A DNA stretch of 64,000 nucleotides from Xestospongia muta. Lineage: Eukaryota; Porifera; Demospongiae; Haplosclerida; Petrosiidae. Where the stretch lies: assembly GCA_963693285.1 (NCBI GenBank), contig OY848929.1, positions 5,210,501 to 5,274,500 of the forward strand, read 5' to 3'. Position numbers and translations under genes: made by a program. Shown here piece after piece: positions 38,101 through 53,100 of this stretch; position 1 is the first letter of the stretch; every line of letters starts with the position of its first letter. A model generated the notes under the pieces. The model did not search any database. It was given only the letters and a program-made list of their open reading frames with translations, and was not told the DNA's origin.

Positions 38101-41100
38101 TACAACTGATCCCAACTTTGTGTCTTTTGAGCTTGACCTCACAGAAGAGACTTTAACATTGACCTTTAATGAAACTATGGATGCCAGTACATTTGCTGCG
38201 ACACAGATCACATTAGTTTCAACTCCAGATGAAAGCTCTCCTACCTATCAGAAACACACATTGAAAGGAGGTGTACATTCTCTCAATGACTCCACTGTCA
38301 TCACTGTCATTCTTGACTTTGACGATCTGAACTCAATCAAGAGTTTACGGCAACTAGCACTCTCCAATACCTCCACTTACATCTCATTTACTAGTGGTCT
38401 TATTCAAGATATGACAGGAAATCCAATTGTAGAAATAACTATACCAAATGCTCAACCAGCTCAAAATTATACAGAGGACAATACACTTCCAGAATTGGAA
38501 TCATTTGATGTCAATTTGAGTACCGATACAATATTGTTGACCTTTAGAGAGACAATTAAGCCTGAGTCTCTTAATATCACTTCCATTAGCTTCATTAACA
38601 GCAATTTGAATGCCACTGTTACTTATGAATTAACAGGTGGCAATCAAACATACGATGACTCTCGTTTCTTGAATATCACTCTCAACAAGGAAGACTCTGA
38701 TAAGATACGCAATTTAACTGATCTTCTGACATCTTATCATAATACTTTTATAGTATTACAAAATGCTACTATAACAGATATGAATGACAACCCGATCACT
38801 TATGTTACCAAACAAGTCAATCATTTTACTCAAGATATGGTACGTCCATCTTTCCTTTCCTATGATCTTGATCTTGATGAGGGTGTCATGACTCTCTTTT
38901 TCTCGGAGACCATGCAAGTTTCTACTCTTGATACAACACAGATAACATTTTATGACAATGCTGATATGAGTGGTTCCTATTACACTCTCACTGGTGGTTA
39001 TACCATATATGAAAATGACATCACAGTCTATGTTAAACTCTCAGAAAATGACTTGAATGAGTTGAAAAGAATTGAACCTCTTGTTACCAGTGAAAACAAA
39101 ACATTTATCTCATTGACTTCAGAACTAATTCGAGATATGAATAACAATAAACTCAATCCAATCTCCTCAGATGATATCAGAGCTCAAGTTGACAACTTGA
39201 TTAATGATACCACTTCTCCTGAAATGGAATCTTTTGTCTTTGATTTAAACTTGGGAGAAATTCGTATTACATTCTCTGAGACTGTTGATTCTGAATCACT
39301 TCATCCAGAACATTTTATACTTCACAATTCTCAGAATGAGTCCATTTCAACTTTTACCACATACTCTTTAACATCTACCAGTTATACAAACAGTTCAGAC
39401 AACACATCTATCACTTTACAACTTAGTCTTGAAGATCTCAATGCCATCAAGCGTCTACCGGATTTGGCAATTAATTTTGGAACTACATATCTCTCATTTT
39501 CATCTCTGGCCATTACTGATATGTTTGGTAATGAAATTGTACCATTGAATATCAGTGAAGGACCAAGAGCTGCATACTTCTATCCAGATGTTACGCCGCC
39601 ACAACTGGATGATTTCTCTCTTGATATGAATGACTTCCGTCTCACTCTTTCATTCAGTGAAACAGTTAATGCCTCAACACTTAACATTTCTGGCATTACA
39701 CTATATCCAGATAACAGTGGAGAGAACGGGTATACTCTTGTCAGTCCAGACACATCATCAGATACAATCTATAATAACATAGTCTACATTAACATCTCAC
39801 GAGATGATATGAATTCTATTAAAAAGATTCCACAGTTAGCAACTTCCGCTAACAATACTTACATATCTATTGAGTCTTCTACTATCAGTGACATGTCTGA
39901 ATTAAAAGTAGTTGCTATTGCACCATCTATGGCTATTAGAGTGATGGATTACCAGAAAGATACAATTGGACCGATTCTTTACAATTTTACTCTTAATCTT
40001 ACCTCTGAAGTTTTAACATTAACATTTGATGAGACTGTTAATGCCAGCAGTATTATAGTGAACCAGTTCGTTCTTTTCCCTACGAACAATATTACAACTG
40101 ATGGTCGGACATTAGAAGGAGAGGTCATTTCACAAAATTCACATATCATTGATATTCTCATTGATAAAGATATTCTACATCTGATAAAACTTCAAATTAA
40201 TCTTGCCACAAATTTATCAAATACTTACCTCCAAATCAAACCTGGTGCTGTACAAGATATGTCTTTTGATGCAAATGAAATTCTACCAACTTATGAAGAT
40301 GCTGAAACCTTCTTTGCTGACATCACTTCTCCAAGATTGAGCAGTTTCTTAATTGACCTCACAAATGGAACACTTATTCTTGAATTTGATGAACCTGTAT
40401 TAAGAGAGAGCCTTTATCTACCAGCTATCACTCTTCAATCAACTTCTGATGTCAACAATGGTACCTCATATACTCTAACAGGAGGAGAGTCTAACAGCAC
40501 AAATGGACTTCAACTGAGGATTTACCTTAATGAGGAAGATCTCAATCTTATAAAGAGAGACAACACACTAGCTATTGACATTAATTCCACCTATATTTCC
40601 TTAACAAGTCAGTTCATCACAGATATGAATGGCAACTTCATCACACCAATAGCATCTACTGATGCACAGCAGGCATCCTTGTACATGGAAGACATTATAA
40701 GACCATTATTAGAGGCATTTGATCTTGATATGGATAATGGTGTGTTGACACTTTACTTCTCTGAGACAATGGATCTTAGTAGACTTAATATTCAAGAACT
40801 GTCTTTGCAAATGATGCCATCAGTGACTAATCCATTACATAGCTATTCTCTCACTAATAGCTACCTCCTTTCCACTTTGAATTCTACTGATGTCTATGTT
40901 CAGATCACTGACTTTGACCTCAATGAGTTGAAGAGACGAAGCATAGCTCTTAGAAGTGAAGAGACATGGCTGACTTTCCCCAACTCCACAATTCAAGATA
41001 TGATAGGAGAGCCAGTACAAGCACTCTATAATGGAATAAATGAGGAACCTGTCAGAAACTACATTCAAGATTTTACACCAATTCAGCTTCTCAATTTCCG

Positions 41101-44100
41101 ACTCAACTTAACTGAAGAAACTCTAATCCTAGTTTTCTCTGAAGTTGTCAATACCATTGTGGATCTTGATGTCACTCAAATCTCTTTACAATCTTCTGTC
41201 AATGCCTTTGAATATGACACAGTGTCTTACACGTTAACAAAATCCAGTATGGTTTACAGAGTAGCAGATGATGTCAATATCAACCTATTTCCAGACCAAA
41301 ATATTGTGGTCAATGGTAGTGGTAGTGGTAGTAGTGTCCTTACAACAACAGTTCTTGAAAATTTTACTGTATCAAACTTTGTAGGCTCATTTGGTCGAGT
41401 TTTACTTGTCAAACTATCAACAGAGGACTTAAATGAAATCAAATTGAAAGAAACACTTGCTACTGAATACTGGAATGCTTACATTCATATCACCAATGAT
41501 ACAGTTCTTGATACGTTTGGTAACCCAACTGTAGAAATTCCAGCAGAAAATGCAAAACGAGCATCTTTGTTTAATAAAGATTGGAAACCACCACAATTAG
41601 AGTCTTTTGATATAAATCTTTCTACAGATCAAATCACTTTGAGCTTTTCAGAGTCAGTTAAAGCATCATCTCTTAATATTAGTCACTTCGCTCTACATGG
41701 TAGTAATCATACTAATCTTTATAACCTCACTGACAGTTCAGTCATCAGCAAAAATGGACCTGTCATTGTTATTCAAATTGGTTCTTATGATTCTAACCAA
41801 ATTCGAAATTTGTCAGCTATTGCTGTTGATGAACACTCAACTAATCTTTTCATAGCTAGAAATGGAATCACAGATATGAACTCCAATCCCATTCCAGAAA
41901 CAACACTGAGAGTGAAAATGTATGTACGTGATCAAGTTCATCCAATGTTACTAGATTTTTCACTTGATATGAATGCTGGAATTATTGTGTTCACTTTCTC
42001 CGAAACTGTGGATGTTTCAACATTTAATTCATCGGGAATCACGATCCAAAACTTGGAATCAGGGAATGGTTCAGCACACACTTTAAGCAATGGTACAACA
42101 CAACATTATAATCATACTATTGTCAGCTATTTCATTACACACGATGATCTCAATACGATCAAATATTTGTATGATCTGGCAACAAGAAGTTCTGACACCT
42201 ATCTCTCTATGGAGAGTAGTACTATTTCTGATACAGCTGGCAATGAAGTGACACCCATTCTCCAATCAAATGGTAAACAAGTCACCACTTATACAAGAGA
42301 CACCACTCCTCCAGACATTACTTACTTTGCATTTAATGTCAACCTTGGTCTCATCAACTTTACTTTCTCAGAGACAGTCAATATACAAACTTTCAATCCT
42401 AAATTCATTACACTGTATTCCCAAAGCAATGATCCAGAGTCAGGGGAATCATTTCGTCTTACTGGTGGTAGAATACTTACTGATAATTCAACTGATATAG
42501 TTATTGAACTTCTTACTAATGATCTCGATGCAATCAAGTCTTTGTCATCATTAGCAGTTATGTATCCATCCTCTGTAAACTTAGCTCATCAATATGACAT
42601 GATTGAAGATATGGCTGGCAACCCAATTTTACCAGTACAACCTCCAGATCTTATCACTGCGAATAATCTTACAGTTGATGAAAGTCAACCTGTATTGACT
42701 GACTTTGTAATTGACTTAAATAAGGGGACATTAACACTGGAATTCAGTGAAACAGTTTTGTACTCATCTGTGAACTTCACCCAGTTTACACTCCTAAACA
42801 ATCTAAACAATGAAACCAACTCCACTGTCAACTTGACTCTCACAGGTGGCAATTCCACACAAACAGATTCTGTCCAAGTAACCATTACATTATCATTTGA
42901 GGATCTCAACTCTCTCAAGAGTTTAAGACTCTGTGATTCCCATATGAATGGAAATGATTGCTTCATAATGTACTCTTCAAATGCCATTACTGACACTTCT
43001 AATAATTTTGCTGAGCCTCTTCCATTCCCACTTCAAGCTAGTTCATTAATACCAGATACTACAAGACCTGAAGTTGTTTCTTTTGTTGAATTCAACTATC
43101 CTAATGAGACTTTCACATTAGAGTTTTCAGAAGTAGTAGACTTGACAACTTTTGATGCTTCACAAATTACATTTCAGACTTTCTTTACCATGCTGACGAA
43201 TGATGGCATGTTCACTTTGTCTGGAGGCATTATTTCTCAAAATAGATACTCGTATATAATAACCATTGGGATATTGGAACCAGATGTTGATGAGATTAAA
43301 GCTCATGCTACATTGTGCTTTAGACGGAACACTTGTTGGCTCAGTATAACTAATTCAACAGTGAAAGATGTTGCTGGAAACATGGTGAAAGCAATACCAA
43401 TAATTGCTGCCACTTATTCTGACAACTTTATTATTGATACACAATCGCCAGAGCTGCAATATTTTAATGTTTCTTTGGAAAAAGGTACCATTACTTTGTA
43501 CTTCAATGAACCAGTTGAGACTGAGTTCTTAGAGGTAACAGCCATTACCCTTCAAAGTGAGCAGAACATTAGTGAAGCTGATTCACTCACACTTAAAAGC
43601 AGCACAACAAGCAGCATAAATGGGAGACAAGTTGTGATTGATCTATCAACAGAAGACATTACCAGAATTAAAGCAAGCAATTTCTTTAAGACTGCTAATG
43701 ACAGCTATCTTTCTTTCACTGATGATCTTATTGTTGATACAGCTCACTCCATGAACAAAGTTACACCTATATCAAGTGCTATGGCTAGTATTGTTAGAAA
43801 CTATGATGTTGATATAACAGGTCCAGTTTTAACTGGTGCTCATCTAGACTTCACAATTGACCACCTAACATTAACATTTGATGAACCTGTTTTAACATCA
43901 TCCATCAATTATAGTCAAATCATCATCCAATCTGGAAACAATACCTTTGGACCAGTTAATTTCAGTCGTCCTCTCACATATGGAGTGCTCACTTCAGAGT
44001 CCATTGATGGTGTCACAATTGTGGAGTTTGAACTTGCACCAGATGATATAGAGGTGCTGAAGATCAACATGGCATTGGCTACTGAAAGGAACAATACATT

Positions 44101-47100
44101 TGTTCGTCTCCATTATGGTGCTTTTGAAGACAAAGCTTATGAACCAAATGCCAATCTTGATCACACCATACAAGTCACTCAGTTCACTTCTGATACAAAA
44201 CTTGCAAACCTTGACAATTTTACTCTTGATTTGAATGAAGGCCTACTCCACATCACATTTGATGATGTAATGAACACAACAACCTTTAATCCTATAGGTG
44301 TAGTCATTCAAAATGCTATGTATCGCATGGGTGGAATTTACTATAGACTTACCAACAGTTCGTATACTAACACACCATATGGCTATGACATGACTGTTGT
44401 ACTCTCCACCACAGACCTAAATGAACTTAAGAGTCATCTTTCTTTAGCCACTGAAGTGCCTAATACCTGGATCACTATAGCAGCAAAAACAATTGATGAT
44501 ATATTTGGTGTTGATGTCCGAGCCACAACTGATGGTCATGCTATAAAGGCTTTTGCAGTTATTAATGATACAACTGAGCCAATATTGACTCAGTTCACTT
44601 TAGATTTGCACTCTAATCTTCTGCTGTTAACATATTCTGAAACAATTAATGTAGACACTTTCCAAGTTGACTATGTTCAGCTCCAGAATGCTGATAATGC
44701 TACTAACACTATTTCACTAACAAATGATACAAAGTTTTATCAAGTTTCCCATACTGTCATTGCTGTTGAATTACCTCAAGAAGATGTTAATAAAATCACA
44801 GCAGATCCCAACTTTGGAACCAATGAGAATGACACATACATTGCTGTCACTCTTTTTGCTGTTGAAGATACTAGTTCCAATCTAGCTAATGAAACTGAAT
44901 CTTTAAAGGCTGATAAATACATTCCTGATAGAGTGAAACCAGTTTTAGTCAATGCCACTTTAGATTTGGATAAAGAAATTCTTTATCTGACTTTCTCTGA
45001 AACAGTCAATGGCAGTTCATTAAACCCTACTGAAGTCACTCTCCAAGATCAATCAGAAAGATCAAATGATAATGCAGCTCTTACTTTGTCTGGAGGCTCA
45101 GTTTCTTCAACATACTCCACAGTAGTTTACATTGAGCTGCTCCTTGCTGATACTAACAGGTTGAAACAGATCAGCCAAGTAGGTACATCAGAAAACAACA
45201 CCTTTATTCTTCTAACTGGCTCGGCAGTGATGGACATGAGTGGTAACACAAATGTACCTGTAGAAGATGAAGAAGGAAGACAGGTTCAGGAATTTATCAA
45301 AGATATGACATCTCCTGAAATTCTTAATTTTACTCTTAATTTAACATCAGAACAACTAGTGTTGACATTCTCAGAAACAGTCGATGTTGCATCATTTGAC
45401 ATGTCAAGATTTTATCTTCAAAATGAGACAACACTCTCTACCAGCTATCGACTTTCAGGTGGGATAACATATTCTAATAATGCACCCCAAATTATCATTG
45501 AACTCACTCGAAGTGACTTAGATGAAATCAAAAAGCTAGATACATTAGCTACCAGCGTTGACAACACATTTCTTTCTGTGTTTTCTTCAGCTCTTGCAGA
45601 CACAATGGATAATTATGTTGTAAACATCTCTATGTATGCAGCTTTAAAAGCTATGGATTTCTACAATGATTTTGTATCACCTGCACTAGATTCTTGGACA
45701 CTAGATATTGATTCCGGTTTGCTAGTTTTCTCTTTCACTGAAACTGTTAGACTTACAACATTTCAACCTCAGAATATCACTCTCAGGAGCACTAGAGAAA
45801 GCAATGCTCAAGCTTACACTCTCACAGGAGGCAACTTCTCAGTTCTACCAGAAAACTCAGTAGTGATAGAGTTAACAAAGACAGATCTTGACAACATTAA
45901 ACAACTTACTACTCTTGCTGCCTCTAAAGAAAGCACATTTGTTAGTTTCACATCTGATTTAGTTTATGACATGAATGATAATACAATAACTGCTATTGAA
46001 AGTACATCTTCACTGCAGGTAGCAGTATACTCCGGAGATATAACTTCTCCTGTTCTTGAGAGTTTCAACTTCAACTTGAATGACACAACTTTGACATTTT
46101 ACTTCAGTGAAACTGTCAAAGCTAGCTCCCTTGATCCTTCACAAATTACAATTCTTAGTGGACCAGACAGTGAATACAATCGAACTCTCACTGGTGGTCT
46201 AAGCTCAACCAATGATGCAACAATTCTCATATTAACACTGAGCAAAGCTGATACAGAATACATTAAATCAGTACCAGAACTGGCAGCTTCATTGAACACT
46301 ACTTTTATCAGTATTACATCTTCAGCACTGACAGATACAAGTGATAATCCAGTCATAAACATCAGTTCAAGTACCCCACTCCAAGTATCGATGTATACAC
46401 CTGATTCTCGTGAGCCATATCTAGTCAATTATATTCTAGATATGGACAGTAATATCTTAACACTCTCCTTCAGTGAAACTGTGAACATATCTAGAACTCT
46501 TGACCCCACACAAATCACTTTTAACAGCACTGCAACATATTTGAATATTACCGAGTCTTACACTTTGACTGGAGGTAACTTTGTAAGAGTGGATAGTACT
46601 TCAGTAAGTATCAATATAACAAGAGTTGATGCTAATGCTATCAAAACTTTATTGAATTTGGGGACAAACTTCTCAAATACTTTCCTAACATTCTCTGAAC
46701 TATTGGTTGAAGACATGAAAGCTTTTCCAATTATTCCAGTAACTGCTGAACCATTAGATATAAACAACTATATTGCAGATACCACAGGTCCTGTTTTAGA
46801 GACATTTGATTTTGATGCTAACAGAGGTAGGCTAACACTTAACTTTGATGAAACTGTTAATGGACCTGAGCTTCGTATTTACAAACTGACACTCACTGAA
46901 ACTCTTGATGAAAACAGTGATAATGCTTACCAGTTCCAAGGTGAAGTTTTAACAGACTCTATCTCACCAATTGTTGAGTTGCAACTTGACTCGACTGATA
47001 TTCTTGCCATTAAGACCAAGCAACCACTAGCAACTTCAAACACAACAACCTTCCTTCTAATGGATGATGGTGCAGTATATGATACTGCATTGATTCCCAA

Positions 47101-50100
47101 TAAGGCTATTGAGAGATTTTTACAAGTGGACAATTATATTGCTGATGATTCTAGTCCAATTTTAGAGTCAGTAGCAGTTGATCTAAGTCTCGAGCAAATG
47201 ACAGTCAATTTCAACGAGCCAGTTGATGCACAATCTCTTGATATGAGTGGCTTAACTGCAATAGCTGGTCCAAACTCAACATCTCGATATACCTTTACTA
47301 GTGGCATAACATATTCCACAGATGGTTTCTCATTGACAATATCACTTGCTACAAGTGACTTGAATGAGATCAAAAAGAAAGAAGATTTATGGGTTGATTT
47401 AAACTCTACTTATATCAGTGTAACAGGAGCATTTGTATCTGACCCAGCAGGTAATGGAGTAATGGAGAGAACATTGGCACATCCACTTCAAGCCTCCTTG
47501 TTAATGAAAGACAATGGAAGACCATCTTTGAACTCATTTGATTTGGATATGGACTTGGGAATATTAACACTTTATTTCTCTGAAACAATCAATATCTCCA
47601 CATTTAATTTCTCTGCTATTACACTTCAAAACTATTATAGCACATTTGTCTACAGACGTGCTAATCGATACAGTCTGACTGGTGGTGACTTCATCTCAAA
47701 AGGGGACGTTCCAATTGTCATTATTCAGCTCACAAGAGATGATCGCAATGCTCTCAAGAAGCTTGAAATTGCTAACACAGCTACTAGGAGTTATATCACT
47801 ATTTCAGACAAAACAGTGGAAGATCAAAGTGGCAATGCAAATAATCCGAGATTTGATCATTTAACTTCACTCCTAGTTAAGAACTACACAGCAGATATAA
47901 CTAGTCCTGTACTAGAATCATTTAATCTGAATCTGACTGCAGACACCTTAACACTCCTATTCGATGAGACAGTACGTTTTACTTCACTCAATGTTAGTTA
48001 CATAACTCTTCATGGGTTGAACTTCTCTGTCAACTATACACTAACTGGAGATAGCAAAGTTGGACAAAATGCTGAAAATGAACCTTATCTAATAATTTAT
48101 TTAAGTGAAGAGGACAGAAACAATATTAAACGAGAGACAGCCCTGGCAGTCAATAATATGACAACATTCATTACACTCACTGAAGACACCCTTGCAGATA
48201 TGAAAGGCAACAAAGTAGTGGCAGTTCTTCCTGAAGATGAATACACTGTTGGAGTCTTTACTGAAGACTTGGCTAGTCCTACTTTGGTAGCTTTTGATCT
48301 TGATCTGACAGCTGAGACACTTACTCTCTCTTTCTCTGAAACTGTTGATGTCTCAACCTTCAATGTAACACAAGTGACACTCACGGAACCAGTTTACAAG
48401 TCATACTATTCTTTGCAAACGTCAGCCATTTATCACAATGATGAGCCCATTGTTGTCATTAACCTGACTCGAAGTGACCTCAATGAACTAAAGGATATCA
48501 TCACTCTGGCTATTAACAATGTAAGTACACATATTGCCCTAACAAATCTCACTATTCAAGACATGAATGGCAATTATTTGACTGAAATAACCATTGAAGA
48601 TGCTATTCCAGTGCAAACATACTTCACTGATACTATTCCACCTGTTGTAGAGGCATTTGATTTAGACATGGATGCTTCAACTTTAACCTTATACTTCTCA
48701 GAAACAGTTAGTAGTGTTACAATAGATCCAAGTGTTCTTATATTGCAAGATAATGAGCTAGCTGAAGACACCTATCAACTAACTGACAGTTTCACACAAA
48801 CTGACAATCACTCCATCATAATTATTAACATCACCAAATATGATCTCGATTGGATTAAGTATGACTTCAGTTTAGCAACAAGTGAAGCAGATACATTCCT
48901 TACATTTAACTCCAGTCTCATTGAAGATATGTTTGGAAATGCAGTAGTAAACATAACAGATGGGTTTGCACTAAATGTCACTAAATATACACCAGATACA
49001 ACATCACCTTATCTTGAGTCATTTACTTTGGATATGAACACTGGAGGAATGGAGTTCACGTTCTCTGAAACAGTTAATGCTGGCAAATTTGATCTTACAC
49101 AGGTTACACTTCAATCAAAACAAAACACCACTGATTTATTTCAACTCTACACTCTGACCAATGGTAACAGTAGCACTGTAAATTCTACATTAGTAACTCT
49201 CAATCTCACCATTTCTGATCAAAATGAATTGAAGAGACGGTACCTTCTGTCCACTAATGAAAACAATACATTTATTGTCCACACCAAATTCTTTATATAT
49301 GATATGAACAACAACCCAATTGTACCCATACTTAATGGAGAAGGACAAATTATTAGAAACTTCACTGAAGACACCACTCAACCTGAAATTGTCAATTGGG
49401 AAATTGACATGGATAATGGTATCATGAAGATGACATTTGATGAAACTATGGATCGTTCTTCCCTTAATGTGACTACCCTTACCCTACAAGATTTTACACC
49501 TCCTCAAAGTACTAGTTATAATCTGACTGGAGGACATACTGAGAACACAAAAATGTTTACTATCGGTAGCACAGTTACTGGAGATCACACAGTGATAACT
49601 GTGAATTTTACTATCAGTGACTTCAATGAAATAAAAAGAATACAGCTGTGCACAGATGTTGAAAGAGAAGAAGATTGTTTCTTGTCCTTTGCTAACATAT
49701 CAATTGTTGATATGAATGGAAATCTTGTGGTACCAAGAGATCCAGATGATGCTATTCAAGTTAACCATTATACTCCTGATGATTCAAGACCACAGCTGGT
49801 TGAGTTCACTCTCTTCAATTTAAGTAGTGAAGTAATTACTCTTGAATTTAATGAGACAGTGAACATTACATCCTTTGATACAACCACAATTACTCTCAAA
49901 AACTTTTATGAGACTCCTCGTTTTAATCCTGAGACTTTTATCAGTTATAATCTGACTGGACGATTAACACTGCTCAACACTCAAGACAGCATTTTTGTTA
50001 GTTTCAGACCTTTAGTTTATGATCTCAATCGTATCAAACAATACACTGATCTTTGCACAGAACTGCCACCAAACTGTTACATAGAATTTTCATCTGAATT

Positions 50101-53100
50101 AATTAAGGACATGGCTATGAATCCAGTTGTTGCAATTGGTAACGATCCTGAAAAATTCACAATACAATTTTTTGAAGACTTGATTGGACCAACTTTAGTC
50201 AATTTTTCCATTGATCTTGATCTGGGCAATGTAACACTAACGTTTGATGAGACTGTCAACAGAGAAACCTTCAATCCAACAGCCATTACCTTTTACAACA
50301 ACAATGACAATACTACTGAGACACATACCTTATCTGGAGGTTCAGGAGCTTTGAACTCTGAAAACTGGCTATACATCAACTTCAATCTACTCCCAAGTGA
50401 TGTCATTGTCCTCAAGTACATGGAATATCTGGCAACAAGCCTTTCAGACACATACATTCTCATTACTGATGCTCTCCTTAAAGATATGAATAACAATGCA
50501 GCTCAAACCATCACTACAGCAGATCCATTACAAGCATGGAGCTATCGTGAAGATTTAACCGATCCACAGTTACTTAGTTTCAGACTAGACTTAGAGAATG
50601 ACTACCTTTATCTTTTATTTGATGAACCAGTCAGAGTCAACACCACTGATTTGACACTTATCACTTTTCATTGGACTGCTGTGGGTAGCGATATTCCAGA
50701 TCTTACATTGACTGGTGGCTTTGTAGAGTATGATCCTGTCTCAGTCAACAAATCTAATCTTCGTGTTGAATTGAATCTTGAAGATATCAGATCTATCAAA
50801 TTGAGAAGAAGAAATGCAGTAGAAGCAGACACAATTCAAACTTTCTTATCAGTAAAGCAGGGTATGATAGATGATATGAATAATAATCATCTGGTTGAAA
50901 TACCAATTAACTATACTCTACCAATTACAAGTCTTGCTCTTGATGGTGCACGACCATCTTTAACATCGTTTAACATAGACCTTGATGAAGGTACCATGAC
51001 ATTATTCTATGATGATGTAGTCGATCAAGACACACTAGATCCAACTAAACTTGTAATTCATGATCAAAGTGACCCTGTAATTAGCCACAAGTACACTCTC
51101 ACTGGAGGTACCACTGCAACACCTCATGGCTACTTCACTGTATTGGATTTTTCCATTCAAGACTTAAACCAGCTGAAGAGAGACGAAGGTTTAGCTACAA
51201 GCAAAAATGATACATTCATTACTTTCTCAAGAGATTTTATTGATGATGATCGTGGTCTAAGAATAAATTCAATAGCCACACAAGCATTACAAGTTGACAT
51301 CTATACCACAGACACTAACAATCCATCTTTAACAAACTACAAACTTGATATGGATGATGGTATTCTCTACCTAACTTTCAACGAGACAGTTAAGTCCAAC
51401 ACACTTAACAAAACATTGATCACATTTCAAAGTGTGCAAAATGCTTCTCTCATTGAAAACACAACACTGTATGAGGACAGTTCTGTTCTATACTACACAC
51501 TCACTGGAGGTAGTCACAGTTATTACTATGATGATCCTGAAGTCAATGTCACCTTCTCAAAATATGACTGGGACAAGCTTAAAAGAATATATGGACTTGC
51601 CATATCAAAGAACACCACATATATTACATTTCCTGAAGAGTTTCTTGAAGATATGAATGGCAACTTCATTGTACCAATACCAACCACAAATGCACAAGAA
51701 GTGGATGTTTTTATTTATGATAATACTGCTCCATATCTTTCTTCATGGGATTTGGATATGGACTCTGCCATAATTACTCTCTATTTCCTAGAGACAATGG
51801 ATGCTTCTTCATTTAACGTGACTAAACTGAGAATACAATCTCATCAGAATTCTAGTGTTGGTCATACACTAACAGGAGGTCCACATAGTTTAGCTGATAC
51901 CTTGTATATTGTGGTTAACATCACCAAAGAAGATTTGGATGAAATCAAACGTATTGAAGAGATTGCAACATCAAGATCTGATACATATCTCTCATTTTCC
52001 AATGACCTAGTACATGACATGAATTTCAACTACATCGTACCACGAGCAACTGATAATGGAATCCAAGTGTCTAAATTTACAGAAGACATCACTCCTCCAT
52101 ATATTGTGTCTTATGATTTAGATATGAATGCAGATTTTCTTATCTTTACCTTTTCAGAAACAGTCGATGCCAGTACTATCAATTATACCTCTATCACTTT
52201 ACTCAATACTCCCAATGCAACAGAACCAGAATCCTATTACACACTGACTGGTGGCTTTCTAACGATGGAGGACTCCACAATGCTCAATCTCACTTTCTCT
52301 AAAACAGACTCAGATGAGATCCGAAGACTCTATACATTGGCAATCTCTGCCAATACTACTTTCCTATCAGTACTTGATACTACAATTGATGATATGAATT
52401 CCAATAATTTGACTGCTATTGAGTTTGTTGAGCCATTGAAAGTAACTGACTTCACTGAAGACACAACATCACCTGAACTAATTTCTTTTAACTTGGACAT
52501 GGACTCTGACCAACTGTTTTTAACTTTCTCTGAAACAGTTGATCTGAGTACATTTATTCTTCAGGAAATAACATTTGTCAGTGAACCCAATGACACAAAT
52601 GCTTCAAATGCACTCTCTTCACATCAACTACAACTTGCTTCTCATACAGTAGACAACTCTACAATGATCATACTCAATATATCACTAGATGACATGAACC
52701 AAATCAAACGTCTCCAGTATTTACTAGCCAACAACATTTCCACTTATATATCAATTACACATAGTCTCATAAAAGATATGAATGGTAATAATGTGACAGC
52801 CATTTTCTCATCAAACCCATTGCCAGTCAGTACCTACACTGAAGATACTACATCACCAGAACTTCTTTCATTCAATCTTAATATGACATCAGAAATCCTT
52901 ACGCTTTTCTTCTCAGAAACTGTCAATACTAGTACTCTTCAAGTCAATGAAATTACAATGCAACCTGAAGGTATTGTTGGCGTAAATGACACAGTTCATT
53001 CCTTCTCTTCCATTATCACTTTCACTGATACTCCTTTTAATGACATAGTGACCATACATATTGGTCTTGAAGATATGAACCAACTCAAACAACTTCGAGG